From Camillea tinctor (lineage: Eukaryota > Ascomycota > Sordariomycetes > Xylariales > Xylariaceae), in the NCBI GenBank assembly GCA_022578605.1, contig MU394100.1, positions 246,956-310,955 of the forward strand: DNA of 64,000 bases, read 5' to 3'. The position numbers were made by a program, and so were the translations under genes. Shown piece after piece: positions 1 to 12,411 of this stretch (the stretch's first letter is position 1; each line of letters starts with the position of its first letter). Under the pieces are notes generated by a model that made no database searches, was not told the DNA's origin, and saw nothing but the letters and a program-made list of their open reading frames with translations.

Positions 1-1981
1 TTAGATAGCTCGCTAGAAGTAGCATTTTGCGCACAGGAGGAGCGCCAAGATGCAGGTCCGCTAGTACTGATATTTATAGTGACGGATTGGGTTGGTTAAC
101 ATGCCGGCCCATAGGTGACTATGAGAGGTTCATGCCACGCTACGAGCAGATGCTTATCGCAACAATAGAACCCAAGTGATAGGCTGTAGGTAAATCTAGT
201 GGCATACATGATAATATGCCGTGTTACGTGGAAATTGTGTTCCTTACAAGAGAGATATATCATGCAGCCTCTCCGTTATTAGAAAGACACGCACCAATAT
301 GTGCTTCGTGTCCCATACACCGCAACTCCTCTCATAATAGTCTGAGTAGTGATTGATCCCGTGTTGGAAGTGGGGGGTTCCAGTTGGCGAAGTGTGGTGA
401 GGGGATCAAAAGGTAACAGTGCCTCAAGTAGAGAGTCGAAATGTAAGTTTTATCATTTTTACTCGATGCTGAAATGGACAGAATAAACGATGTAGAAGAC
501 TGAATCGAGCACATATAATACTCACAATAGCTTATTAGATGTTTAAACCCGAACTTGATATCAACTTGGGGTTGCAATGAAGCAACTTTTTGGAAGATAC
601 AAGATTGATGCCTATCAAGCACTGTGAAATTCAACAGATATGATATCTGAGCATCGCTTCTCGAAGAAAAGAAGAAAACAGTAACAATATTATCATACTA
701 CCAACTGGAGTTATGAATTATTCAACAGATAAGTCCTCTTTGAAGGCGCTCGTTTTGATTAATTGACCTAAACACCGTGGTTCGTAAACCTAATGGTGAG
801 ATCTTTTATGGTCTTCTATACTAACCACCGTCTATCATTTTTAACTTCCAAAGTCCCCAATAGCAGTAAAGATGGTCTAAAGTCTACTATCTACCCGATA
901 GGCGAAAAATTAAACTAATGTTTCCTATTTTACAAAAGCTAATAGCAGTGGTTTATAGATATGAAACCCCGAGGGTTTGTTGGTGGCCTATGACACTTAT
1001 CTAATTTCAAACCGGTGTATCGTATTAATAGCACAAGGAAAGGACGAGATATCGACACGCAAAGAACAATGTTCTTTTGGACTTATACAAAGTACCGCTA
1101 GCTGCTATGCAGACAAGACTCAACACAATAGTTATAATATTGCGTTCGAGACTGACATTCTATGCACAGTCTTAACCTGGTGATATTTTTCGAGAGCATT
1201 GAGCGAAGGAGTACATTAGCTGTATCAGGCAGAACGTATCACTATGCTTAGAGAACTTAATAGAAAACGAAACAACTACGACGGATCATGACCGAGCCTG
1301 CAATCGAAGTATCACTGGACGGATGAGTTGCTGAATTACAAAGAGAAGCAACGTTAAGACCTTCAACCCAATTTCCCAAGTATTGGAGACACCTATGGCG
1401 ACACCATCTTCAGGATACGAATGGATAGATACTTCATAATCAGGACGGAAAATAATAATAAATAACGGCTACAGAAACGATCTGCTCCGTACCGTAGGAC
1501 AGGATGGATATGGAGGAAGAGGTAGAATGGAATACTGAGTTGTCGACATGACGAACACTTCTATGCTCCAAACAGACACATGCTGATTGTTATTATGTCC
1601 AACTGGTACTTAAGAGCCAGGATATAATTGCTCTCTGATTTTATTAGAGTCGGCAGTGAGGATATCTGTACAATGTTTAAGCAGTTAAGCTTCCCATATA
1701 AAATATGCGGCTGTGACCGGAGCCCCATTGAAGAGTCGATGTTTCTGCGGTCTCCCTTTTCAACAATGGGTATATCATTAGGTTCAGGCTACACAAAGTA
1801 TGAACAATCAGGTAAATTTTAGTAAAGCGTAAAAGTCTCTAGCGGGTATTTTGTAGTAATATTAGTATCAGTGTATATACGACACTGTGTCTTATGATGG
1901 GTATCACGACAAATCCCCTACGGGCCGCTAATACACAGTTCCCATCTTTTGCTCTACACAACCAGACAATCACCGAGTAAC
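1..1981. other. Intergenic, no supported gene
   Basis: AT-rich sequence with only short open frames, none with a recognisable domain, signal peptide or convincing splice structure. The longest (332-634 on the minus strand, about 100 codons) resembles nothing I know. A 64-codon open stretch at 1628-1822 (+) has no ATG start. The 3' end of GPI3 lies at the right border. Confidence 0.6.
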
Positions 1982-3491
1982 TTATTCCTCATCGTCGCTC
2001 TCAGGGGGCCGCTTACGCGGCCAGTCCCTAGCGAAGTCGATTTGGTCCCTAGGCCAGAACCACTCGAGAAAGACGAAAATGAGGTAGTCGATCACGACGC
2101 ACAGGCAAAACAGCTTCCCAGCCCAAACGCCACATCCATAGTAGCGCTTAAGGCGGTCGATGAGGGCAAAGTTGCGGCCCCGCGTGGCGCTCCAGTGGCC
2201 CTCGTTGCCCACGTCGTAGCCGTAAAACTCATTATTAGTGAGGTCGCCCGAGATGCCACGGTACACGCGCTCGGTGCGCTTGGCCACGTTAGTCCACGAG
2301 TACATGGCCTTGACCTGCTCGTGAAACTTCTCGGTGCGGACCTTATTCGCACGGAGAGCGGCGATAGCTCGTCCAGTGGCGGCCACCAGGTCATTCTCCT
2401 CGGGCTGAGCAAAAACTGTCATGTGGGACGGCAGAACTTCCGGAATACCACCCACAGCAGTGCAAACAACATATAGACCGCAGCTCGCCGCCTCCACGAT
2501 GACGGTTCCAAAAGCCTCGGTTAAACTGGGATGAAGGTAGATGTGACCCCTGACCATGACATCTCGTACGTTTTCATGTCGTACAGGCCCTAGCATTTCG
2601 ACCTTGTCCTGCAAGACATTCTGCTCGATCATCTGTTCTAGATCAATGGCTTTTGGTCCGGACCCTGCGATGATAAATCGCGTGTTAGGGTGGTTTTCGA
2701 GGATCCGGGGAATGGCTGCGGTGAGAAGATCTGTTCCTTTGTTGTAGAATAGACGGCTAATAACTACGATGGTGAGAGTATCATTCGGGCCGAGGGGGTG
2801 TGCGGGAAGCGGATGTTGATTAAATATAGAGCTGTTTGGTTCCGGACGCGGAAGGGGTTTGAAGTTCTCGGAGACGACAGCGTTGGGGATCACAGATACC
2901 ATGAGAGGGTCAAGTGCTGCCCTAAGCACTGTGTTTTCCTTGCTACATAGCGAATGTAAGCAATGGGGAAATAAAGCCAAGCTAACGAACGAGCAAATAG
3001 ACAACGTACCAGGTGTGGCTCACGCAGATGACATGGTCTACATCACTAAGGGTAAATTTAAGGAGCTTGTTGTTCAATATACTGGCAGCATCTGCGAATC
3101 CAAACAAGGAATGGTCCGTATAGACAGTCCTCAGCCCCATGGTCCTAGCATGCAAGATGGCCTCCTGGCAGAGACTGCTGAAGCTGGCATGTCCGTGGAC
3201 AATCTCTATGCGTTCCCGAATGATTATATTCCGAAAAAGAGGGAAGAAAGAGAAGACGGTAGGGAAGGTGGCGGATCGGTATATGATAGCAAAAGGAACG
3301 TGGAAGACCTTGATGCCGTTGGTCAAGTATCGAATGCCCTTACGATCCTCGTAGGCGTGGGTAATGACGATGACCTTATGGCCTCGGTCAATCAACTTGG
3401 AAGCGAGCTGGTATATGTGACTTTCAACTCCACCGGGCTGGGGGAAGAAGAAATCGCACACCATGGCGATGTTGTAGGTTCGGCGCGGCAT
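1982..3491 (-). CDS. GPI3: GPI3/PIG-A, catalytic subunit of GPI-GlcNAc transferase
   Basis: Catalytic subunit of the ER complex that moves GlcNAc from UDP-GlcNAc to phosphatidylinositol, the first step of GPI-anchor synthesis. Two exons: 3491-3010 and 2942-1982, with a 67-bp GTACGT...TAG intron, giving 480 aa, close to the usual 450-490. The N-terminus carries the PIG-A signature ([19 protein letters not shown]). The GT4 glycosyltransferase half follows, with an EX7E motif at about residues 303-311 (EAFGTVIVE). A hydrophobic segment at about residues 430-455 fits the single C-terminal membrane anchor. The start is the ATG at 3491; the frame stays open upstream only to a TTG. Divergent to DBP6. 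The family call is certain; the splice sites restore the frame exactly. Confidence 0.97.
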
Positions 3492-4145
3492 CTTGGGGGA
3501 CGGTGGTGACAATGCTCATACAAGTTTCGAGTTCGGGTCATATTCGAAAATTGAAACTCGATGATAGAGGAGGAGGTGAGTAGTACTATATCGAGTGATT
3601 ATGGTCCATCAAGTTGAAAGTTGAATGTTGAATAGCGGCGTCGGTAGTGGTCTGTCGGTATGAAATCTACCGGCGGGTTTGGTAGTCTAGTTGTGATTAA
3701 GAGCTGGTTTATATATGCGGTAATTGGTCATAAAAACATTCCGAGCTAGTGCTGAATGGTGCAGAATGGTTGTTTTTATTAATGAGCGAAGAGGAGAGAA
3801 GCTGTAGTTAAAAGTTGAAAGTTGAAAGTTGAAAGTTGAAAGTTGTAAGTGTATAAGTTGGAACTTGGAACTTGGAACGTGGAACATGGGCTGCTTTCCA
3901 ATTGCGACACTAAATAACTTTAAACCAGGGCCAGGGTTATTGATAATAGAAATCGATAAGATATTGGCAACCGATAGTGAAGGCGGTCAATTTTTATGCG
4001 ACGGCAGAATTTTCCAAGGTTCCTAATCCATACCTTCAATTGCATATGGCATCACAACTTATAAACATCCCACCTTTTCATCATTCTAGACAACACATTC
4101 ATTATATGAAAAAAGACCCCCCCCAAAAAAGGAAGGGAAAAAAAA
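3492..4145. promoter_or_regulatory. Divergent promoter spacer between GPI3 and DBP6
   Basis: 654 bp shared by two divergently transcribed housekeeping genes. It contains short tandem repeats (listed separately) and an A-rich tract directly before the DBP6 start. I see no clear TATA box for either gene. Confidence 0.5.
3811..3889. repeat. Heptamer and hexamer microsatellite
   Basis: About four to five copies of AAGTTGA/AGTTGAA at 3811-3846, followed by about four imperfect copies of TTGGAAC/GTGGAAC at 3857-3889. A shorter copy of the first motif lies at 3611-3632. The tracts lie between divergent start codons. Confidence 0.85.
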
Positions 4146-6722
4146 ATGTATTCTCGATACGTACCACCGCCGAAAGGTTCTATACCTAATACTTCAGCAT
4201 CACCACAACCACAACAAACTCCCAACTCGATATCCGATCCCGTCCCAGCTCCAGCACCAAAAGCGCAACCGACAGCGTATGCTCGATACGTCCCTCCACC
4301 CAAATCAAATGGCCAAACACCAGTAACCAATCAGACTCAACAGCATGTACGCTTCGATGATGTAGTTGCAGAAGGAAAGCAGAGTAATGAGGACGAACCT
4401 CCCACAAAGAAAGCCAAGTTGACAGAAGACGACTCCCCCGAGAAGTCAAAAAAGAAAAAATCGAAAAAATCGAAGAAGGATAAGACTAAAAATCAAAACT
4501 CCCCCAAGGAAACAATTGGTGTTGGTCAGGCTTATGGTTTTGGCGACGACTTAATCGACGTGGAAGACGCACCAATTCAAGAGACTGCGCTGGCAAGATC
4601 ACATAGACCGCAGACAGAGAAACCGTCCAAAGAGAAAAAGAGAGAGAAGAAACTAAAGAAGGAGAAGAACATCGATGAAGCAGCGGCTGGGGATGAGGAT
4701 GAGAACGAAACCCCGAAACGCTATAGATCGGTATTGGAGAAGAAGGCCAAATCCATAAAGAGTGCCCCTGAACCAGCCGTCGAAGCTAAGGAGCCCGAAA
4801 ATGGTGACATTGATATGCAGGACGTATCCAATATTGACGCTCCCAATGCAGAGGATGCGGATATGCAAAATGATGCACAGGATGGAGCGGAAACCGAACT
4901 TCACGGGCTAGAGCCGCTTCCACAGCCAGAGCCAGCAGCTCCAGACACGGCCAAGCCCACCTACGAGACTTTACCTGCTTGGCTAGCTGAGCCCATACGC
5001 ATCTCTTCCCAGGCTACCACCCCCTTTTCCAAGCTTGGAATCTCACCAGAGCTAGGTATCAGGTCTGAAATTGCGGAAAGACTATCAGCAAAGGGTTATA
5101 AAGAGGCCTTTGCTGTCCAGACGGGCGTGATACCCCTCCTACTTCCCCATCACTGCAACTCAATGCAAGGTGATGTCCTCGTTTCAGCTGCTACTGGGTC
5201 AGGTAAAACTTTAGCATATGCCCTCCCTATGGTAAGGGATATCAGCTATGGAAACCGTCACCTTACCCGGTTACGTGGCCTAGTCGTTCTTCCAACCCGT
5301 GAATTGGTCAAGCAAGTCCAGCAAGTATGCGAACAGTGCGTCGGTGTTTTTGCGCTTGATGGGGCAAAGAGACGACCGCGGATTGCCATCTCCATGGGAA
5401 GTCAAACGCTGGAGCAGGAACAAAACGCCCTCATTGAGAGGGAAGAACAATACAACCCGGAGGCATACTCCCAACGTATGAAGCGATTGGGGCTTTTGAA
5501 GAATTCTCTATCTGAAGAGGAAGATGAGGACTACAATACCGAGGACGAAGAGAAGGCAGCAATAGCGAAGAAGGAGGACAGGATCCCAACGTTGCCCGAT
5601 CATGTCATTTCATACAAGTCCAAGGCGGATATTCTCATCTGCACCCCAGGTAGACTTGTAGAACACATCAAGTATACCCCCGGTTTCTCTCTAGATTTTG
5701 TTCGTTGGCTAGTAGTCGACGAGGCAGATAAGCTGTTAGGACAGGATTTCCAGCAGTGGATAGACATCGTCATCCCACGTCTACAGAGCGATACCCGACC
5801 CGGTGCGCGTAATCACAAGCAGTCAAATCTGTCAGGGGTTAGGAAGGTAGTCCTGAGTGCTACAATGACGCGCGATTTGGAACAGCTAGAAGGGCTCAAG
5901 CTACGACGACCAAAGCTAGTTGTTTTGGAGGGTTCTGAAGACCAGGACGGTACTGCTGTTGATGGTGTCCCAGCTGAACACCATCTCCCCGAGCTTCTCG
6001 AAGAGGCGGCTATCAAAGTCAAGGATCCCAACCTGAAGCCCCTTTACCTACTTGACCTGCTCCAAAGCGACAAGATACTGGGTGCGCCAACGCCTATCGA
6101 TAGTGATGACGAGACTTCGTCCTCCGGATCAGACTCAGATTCACACTCTGATACCAGCGCCGACGCACTAGCCACAGCCAAAATATCTCCCAACCCCTCC
6201 CCTAAGACCCCCAGCGTCCTCATCTTCACCAGATCCAACGAGACGGCCCTGCGCCTCTCGCGGCTCCTCTCCCTCCTCTCCCCCAAGCACCTGTCCCCCC
6301 TCCTCGGCACCCTCACCTCCACCACCCCCTACGCCGCCCGCCGCGACACCATCCGCGCCTTCCTCTCCGCCAAGCTGCGCGTCCTCGTCGCCTCCGACCT
6401 CGTCGCCCGCGGCATCGACCTCCCCGCCCTCGACCACGTCGTCAACTACGACGTGCCCGCCAGCGTCGCCTCGTACGTGCACCGCGTCGGCCGCACCGCC
6501 CGCGCCGGCAGGACGGGCAACGCCTGGACCCTCTACACGAACCCCGAGGCCAGGTGGTTCTGGAAAGAGGTCGCAGCCGGTGGGGGCGTCGCCCGCATGA
6601 AGAAGGTGCTGAGGCTGGGGGCTGTGGAGGAGGGGCAGGATGAGGGGCACGTGTGGGAGGGGAAGGTGAGGAGGTATGAGGAGGCGCTGGAGAGGCTGGG
6701 GAGGGAGGCGGGGGGTCGGTAG
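4146..6722 (+). CDS. DBP6: DBP6, DEAD-box RNA helicase of early 60S assembly
   Basis: ATP-dependent RNA helicase of the Dbp6/DDX51 family, a nucleolar factor for early 60S pre-ribosomes. Intronless, 858 aa. Residues 1-270 are a charged, Lys/Glu-rich low-complexity leader starting [10 protein letters not shown], which reappears in part (ARYVPPPK) around residue 45. The core has Walker A ATGSGKT at about residue 348, motif Ia PTRELV at about 384, DEAD at about 524, SAT at about 571, RGID at about 755 and [10 protein letters not shown] at about 779. An acidic insertion of about 60 residues lies between motifs Ia and Ib, and a Ser/Asp-rich linker precedes the second RecA lobe. The ATG at 4146 follows an A-rich tract. 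From about 6200 on, codon use turns strongly GC-rich. DBP6 rather than another DDX is supported by the N-terminus and the insertions. Confidence 0.95.
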   Translation: MYSRYVPPPKGSIPNTSASPQPQQTPNSISDPVPAPAPKAQPTAYARYVPPPKSNGQTPVTNQTQQHVRFDDVVAEGKQSNEDEPPTKKAKLTEDDSPEKSKKKKSKKSKKDKTKNQNSPKETIGVGQAYGFGDDLIDVEDAPIQETALARSHRPQTEKPSKEKKREKKLKKEKNIDEAAAGDEDENETPKRYRSVLEKKAKSIKSAPEPAVEAKEPENGDIDMQDVSNIDAPNAEDADMQNDAQDGAETELHGLEPLPQPEPAAPDTAKPTYETLPAWLAEPIRISSQATTPFSKLGISPELGIRSEIAERLSAKGYKEAFAVQTGVIPLLLPHHCNSMQGDVLVSAATGSGKTLAYALPMVRDISYGNRHLTRLRGLVVLPTRELVKQVQQVCEQCVGVFALDGAKRRPRIAISMGSQTLEQEQNALIEREEQYNPEAYSQRMKRLGLLKNSLSEEEDEDYNTEDEEKAAIAKKEDRIPTLPDHVISYKSKADILICTPGRLVEHIKYTPGFSLDFVRWLVVDEADKLLGQDFQQWIDIVIPRLQSDTRPGARNHKQSNLSGVRKVVLSATMTRDLEQLEGLKLRRPKLVVLEGSEDQDGTAVDGVPAEHHLPELLEEAAIKVKDPNLKPLYLLDLLQSDKILGAPTPIDSDDETSSSGSDSDSHSDTSADALATAKISPNPSPKTPSVLIFTRSNETALRLSRLLSLLSPKHLSPLLGTLTSTTPYAARRDTIRAFLSAKLRVLVASDLVARGIDLPALDHVVNYDVPASVASYVHRVGRTARAGRTGNAWTLYTNPEARWFWKEVAAGGGVARMKKVLRLGAVEEGQDEGHVWEGKVRRYEEALERLGREAGGR

Positions 6723-8044
6723 GGTGGGGGGATGATGGGTGTATATAGGAGATGTACTTAGGGCTGTAGTGAGTGCTTCTGAGAAAAGGGGTAGGTTGAT
6801 TAATATATATATTCTCTAAGTGCGATCTTGAATGAAGAGCAGCTTGCAATAGGATGGATGTGACTTGAAGGTGTTGTGTATACGCTTCGAGAAGCACTTG
6901 AACATATTGCTGTTCATTCACTTTTTACTTTTCACTTTTCCGATTTCAAAGTGATGATGAGTGTCCGATTTAGCTATGTATTATTTATCATAGACCGCAG
7001 CCTTCCTTCCCACATTTACCAAAACTCGTTCCTTGATTCTAAAAATAGTCGGCTTCACACCCGATTTCACTATTATGTATAGAAGCGAGCTTCTCTCTTA
7101 CCACAAAGAAGGGTCATATAAAAATGCATAACATTCTCGTATTTGACCCCCAAAATCATAAACGTAAGCTATAATACTTACGGAACCAATAGAACAGACT
7201 GCTAGCCTAAAACCTTTAACTTAGGGGGATCAAGAGCGATAGATGTTAATACGAGACGATAGTGAGGGGATAGAATGAGGTATATCAATAGTCCAGGAAA
7301 GTGTCTATAAGGAAATGGGCCTCGATATATATACACCCAGTACATATAGTGATGCAGTGTGATAACCTCATATTCCAACAAAATATACCCCACCCCTTTT
7401 ACCACACAGGCCATGGGTACGCCCACTAATCAGCCAACCACAACTGAACACCTAAAGTGCTAACAGCCTCCCAGTAAAGAAAGATAGGAAAGAAATGCAA
7501 AGGAGATTGAAAAGTAAATCATAGAAAGTTTGAGCCTTTGAGGGGACTTCCTCCTTAACGTCTTGGATGTATCCCAACTGTCTATATAGCTGAATGGGTG
7601 ACTGGTACTAAACTCTAGCTCCATGCTCTCGTTTCAAATATTACTAGTATTGTTAGCCCTGCATTCCCATGCCGTAGTTTCTGGATCGGTATATGTAACG
7701 TAGTGATAGGCGAAATCATAGCGAAAAATAAAAATAGAGTGGCATACTGTTGGCGATCCATAGTAACTGTAGACAAAGGTCTGCAGGCGGAAAACGTATC
7801 TAGCCGATTGGGTTTCGCCCAACTCTATAACTCATGGCTTTGGTAGAAACAAAAATGGCTTACATGATTCTAAAGAGCTAGTAATATTTATCTATTTCCC
7901 ATACACTGTATAGGCACCTCTACTCTATTGTGATATCCCAGAGACCCCGGGTCCACACCTCTTCATCTTCTTATAGGGGCGAAATGGATACACTATATAC
8001 TGTTGTCCCGTTTATCTGGTTAGGCATTTACACATCCCGACTAC
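6723..8044. other. Convergent intergenic region, DBP6/SEC18
   Basis: 1.3 kb between the 3' ends of DBP6 and SEC18. AT-rich, with several short spurious frames. I see no repeat, RNA gene or domain. Confidence 0.6.
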
Positions 8045-10679
8045 CTAGAAGACCGCGTTCCGCACTGCCATAATGGAACTGATATCCTCCGCCAGGCTAA
8101 CCGGGAACGGCTCTCGGACGGCAGCCGTCTCTAGGGCCGAGAAGATCGCCTTGACACCAATGCCAACCTCATCCGCTCCTGTGATTGATTGGAGCTCTCT
8201 CAAAGTTGTATCTACGTCGTCCGGGCCATTGAACCTGCCGGAGGCCTCAAGGAGATCCTGCAGCTCATGGAGGTCTTTGACGGCAGGGACAGCGATTTCT
8301 CGATCGAATTCGAAGACTCCGTGCTGATTGAGCATAGACCGCTGGCTTGTAGTGGCCATGATCAATAGCCTTCGGCCCTGTTGGAAGGTTAGCATTGCGA
8401 GGGGGGGGGAATGTCTCATATAGAGAATGGCATACCTTAGGGGGGGGATTCTCAAGTACGGCGCCCAAATACTGAACGACGGCGTTTGAGAATCTTGGTC
8501 CAATGGGATTCCACTCGATGATCTTCTCCAGGCTGTCGAGAATAACAAAACTGAGCGCCGACTTGTACGCATCAGCAAATGCACGTCGGAGGCCCTCAAG
8601 TTTAGCGACTTCGGACGTTCCAAGATCCATTGGTCGGATGATCTTGACAAAAGGGAACTCCGACTTCAATCCAATTTCAGCTGCCAATGCTGTTTTTCCA
8701 GCACCATAGGGACCGTGGACCAATACAGAAAACAGAGATAGCTTCTTCGAGGCACGAACGGCTTCCACAAAGCTGAGTCCTGTAGTGAGGATGGATTGGA
8801 TATGTGGGCTGAAGTCGATGATCCCATAGGGAGTAGCCCTGGTGAGCTCCTCCTCCGATACACCAAAGGCCGGTTTCACGTCATCTAACGCGCTCATGAA
8901 ATCGTCACGAGTGAGCATGACATCCTTGGGATTGCCACTTATGCGCTCATCACCAAGCTTGGTGTGCCGATTGAAAGAATAAGAAACCGCCGCTTTGACC
9001 AGACCAGCGATCTCAGCGCCTGAAAAGTTCTTGGTTAACCGCGCAAGTTCCTCCAAACTCACGTCATCAGAAACCCTATTCGAGCCTCGCATCTTGGAAG
9101 TATGGATCTTGAGGATTTGGATACGGCCATGCTCGTCGGGAAGAGAAATTTCTACATGGACCTCCAAACGACCAGGACGTAGAAGCGCATCATCAATCAT
9201 GTCCTTCCGATTGGTCATGCCTATGAGAAGGATGTTGTTGAGCTGGTTAACGCCATCAAGTTTGGATAGGAGCTGGTTGACCACACTGTCGCCAACGCCA
9301 GTACCGCCTGTGCCAGAGCCTCGCTGCTTACACACAGCATCCAGCTCATCGAAGATAATGATGTGAAGATCGGACTCCTCGCCATTTCTTTTATAGTCTT
9401 CCTCCGCGTCTTTGAACATGTTGCGGACGTTTTCTTCGGACTGACCAACGTACTTGTTCAATATTTCAGGACCGTTGATGACCTTGGGTTCTCGTGCATT
9501 CAACATCTTGCCGATCTCTCTAGCAATAAGAGTTTTCCCTGTACCTGGAGGTCCGTATAGCAGGATACCCTTCACATGGGAGATGCCCATCTGTTCGACC
9601 AAGGCAGGGGGGAAGATGCGGGACGCGAAAGCACGGCGGAAGATAGTACTGAACTCGTTATCGAGACCTCCAATACCCATGGACTCAAATTTGAAGTCGG
9701 GTCGGATGATAGCGTTCTTAGAGGACTGCATAGAGCCGCCCACTAGCTTGATAGGTGCACTGGGTTCTGCGTAAAAGTTGATATCGGGGAAATGGGTGTC
9801 CCCAATAATAGAAGGGACAAGCATTCCTCGTGCTTCTGGATCAACTGTTCTTTCGGAGGCATGACTCTGCTCACCCCCGCCTAGATTGGTAAGTTGTACC
9901 GTCTTCACGGTAATCTTCAACCGCGATGTTTCGTATTCCATCGTGATTTCCTGTCCAGGAGCTAAAATTTGCCCTTCGTAAGTTTTTCTAAAGTGCATCT
10001 CTAAATGGTCGTGGTCATAGGTTTTTATTTGTGCTGAGGGGCTTTTGGATACTTCAAGATCGATACTCCCCAGTAGGGGGGGTTGCTCGCTATACCGTTC
10101 GACCTCCAAGGTTTCGAAATTGCTAACTTGACTCCAAGTCCTCTGCGACCTATTCATGAGTATCGCCCCCTGCTGCACGCCTCCTATAGGGCACGCGGAG
10201 AAGACGCAACAACGACCATGCTTGTTTTTAAAGCAAAGATAGATGTTCTTCCCGGGTGGATCGGAGGGGAAGTCAATCGGGGAGACGGCGCAAATGTTTA
10301 GGTCACTGTATTCTGGGTAAACTTTGTCCAGGAATGTGGCGGTCGGCTTCAGCTTGACTGCAGGCCCCGCAGTTGCAGTTGGGGGGTCGGTTCTCGGAGG
10401 TGGCATGCTGTTCCCGCCAGGGCGGCTAGGATTAGGGGTACCACCATGGTGAAGTGAAGGCGTAGTGCCGTATAGAGGTCTAGGGACGTTGGGGGCACCG
10501 CCATGGTGAGGTGAAGGCGTAGTGCCGAATTGAGGTTGAGGTTGAGGTTGAGGTCTGCCGTGGTCTGGAGAGGGGCGCGGGGGAACTTGCGTATAGCCTT
10601 GTGTGCCACCGCGTGCAGGCATACCTCCACGGGGTCCTCTGTTTAGCCCAAGAAAATTTCTATTATCTTTATCGGACAT
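8045..10679 (-). CDS. SEC18: SEC18/NSF, vesicle-fusion ATPase
   Basis: Hexameric AAA+ ATPase that disassembles SNARE complexes with alpha-SNAP so that vesicle fusion can continue. Exons 10679-8436 and 8377-8045, joined over a 58-bp GTATGC...CAG intron, give 858 aa. Order: a Pro/Gln/Gly-rich leader (about residues 1-110) not found in animal NSF, then the substrate-binding N domain. D1 follows with Walker A GPPGTGKT (about residue 375) and Walker B IIIFDELDAVC. D2 has Walker A GPYGAGKT (about residue 655) and Walker B FVILDSLEKII. The last exon encodes the C-terminal helical part. The leader contains a duplicated unit (GTTPSPHHGGAPN / GTTPSLHHGGTPN) and a QPQPQPQ run, so it is probably disordered and length-variable. 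The start ATG is unambiguous. Confidence 0.97.
10499..10572. repeat. In-frame repeats in the SEC18 leader
   Basis: A GGTTGA hexamer run encodes Gln-Pro repeats. It adjoins one of two diverged copies of a unit encoding GTTPSxHHGGxPN; the second copy lies at about 10437-10475. Confidence 0.7.
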
Positions 10680-12411
10680 CGTGTGTTGTGGGAAAATTAG
10701 GGTGGTAATTCGTTCTGACGAGATGAGTTGTAGGATTGGAAGGGATCAGGTATGGTAGCTTCAATGTAGGGTCCGATATAGGTAAGGAAAATGAGAAAGG
10801 TGGTAAGGTTATGTCATGTACATAAGACACAGAATTGAGGCGGACAGTTATTTCAATTCAAAAAGGCCACAGGAAAAGGACACAGTACATATGGGAAGGT
10901 TGTAAAGTAACCAGGCAATTCGAAGTTGGGATGTTGGGATGTTGTGATGTTGTGATGTTGGGTCAATTGGTTGTTGTAAGTGTCAAAGTCTAAGTCGATA
11001 CCCAAGACTTGTGAAGAAGTCTGGTTAGGTACTATGTAGGTTACGTCGCAGTTGCGGTTTCACGCCCCCCACTAATCTAAATTCAAACTAGCCTGCTACT
11101 AGTTTGGTTTAGCTTGATTTCGGAATACCGGGGATCACATACGGAGTACGGGCAGAGCGGGTCACCTTTAACTTATCCCTACTGTGGGGCGGCGGAATAA
11201 CTTCGGGATCACATCCCATTAATCAGTTGTTACATAAGTAGCCATAGCTCTAGTTTAGTTCCTCTCCTTCTAATCTACATCATCTTTTCCTGCAACTGAT
11301 CGACCACTCTTCACTAGGTATTACCTAGTATTACCTGCTAAGTAAATAGTAGTTGATCTAATTAAATATGTTCAAATATTAAAATATATATAATACCTAC
11401 AATCGCATAAATGTAACACAAACCGACCTTTACAACTAAAATACTATTGACATCAGCACGACTGCCTTTAAATAACCCTAACTCCATTGGCTCAGATACC
11501 TATGATGTTATCAATAGACTATCGACGTTACTTAAAGGATTATGGTTATCCATATCTAGTCTGACTAGATTGGATCGAATAACTCTCCTCCCACACACAC
11601 CAATCAGAGTCTCTAATCCGGTATAGGCTGACTCATCCACCTACATGATCTATAGGTCTAAAGTAGTACCCCTCTGTCGATATTATCTATCGATATTCGA
11701 CGTACGATACCCCCCAACCCCCAAGATAGAAGGTTTACCCTAGACTTGCATTATTAAATCGTACTCGTCTACCTTGAAGTCCATCGTGTCTATCCAACCA
11801 TCTCGAAAAGACAAAGGTAACAATAGGCATACCAATGATATCACATACCTATGTAAGTGGCTGACCAACATAGCCTATTGGGTTTCCAAACTGCATTCAA
11901 GCTATACCCTAACCAGATCGAAAGGTTGGGTAGACCATCCTAGCGACATCTCGATACCCAATAAAAGAGATAATCTCCTAACTTAGCTTAGATTCTCGTC
12001 CCAAGCCTGCTGCTTCTTTGGGGCGAGGGAACGGGCACTGCATCCCGGCACCAAGGTGCGGTTCGGAGTTTAAGACTAGATGATGAAGTTCTGGTATAGC
12101 CGATTTACAACGGCCATGTTCTCCGCTCGAAAACTACCCCAAGGAAACGGAAAGGGCATGAGCTATATAATCTTTATATACCTAAGTTAAGGAGATAGAC
12201 ATATATGTACATATATATATATCGATGCTATGATCCAGAGACCAGAGATTGAATCCCGACTATAATATTTCCCAATTCCCTACTTACCATATCGTGTGTC
12301 CCCTTCCCTTATATACCTTGGCAGCCTTCCATTCTCATCAAGTTTCCTTCTCCCCAAGACCCTATATCCCTTCACTAGTCACGTAACCTACCTACCTAAA
12401 CCCATCCCGTC
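10680..12411. other. Intergenic region with an AT-rich, stop-laden block
   Basis: 1.7 kb upstream of both SEC18 (-) and the reductase (+). It holds four tandem 8-mers (10931-10962). The block at 11100-12000 is rich in TA-containing words (ACCTAG, TATCGAT) and has stops in all frames. It looks like old mutated DNA, possibly a decayed element, but I cannot match it to a family. A TATA-like TATATA at about 12309 lies 100 bp before the reductase ATG. Confidence 0.5.
10931..10962. repeat. Four tandem copies of ATGTTGKG
   Basis: Copies: ATGTTGGG, ATGTTGTG, ATGTTGTG, ATGTTGGG, in the SEC18 upstream region. Confidence 0.85.

Noticed and set aside
11100..12000. Decayed retrotransposon in the SEC18 upstream region
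   Set aside because: Stops in every frame and some transposon-like composition, but no RT, integrase or LTR motif could be matched.
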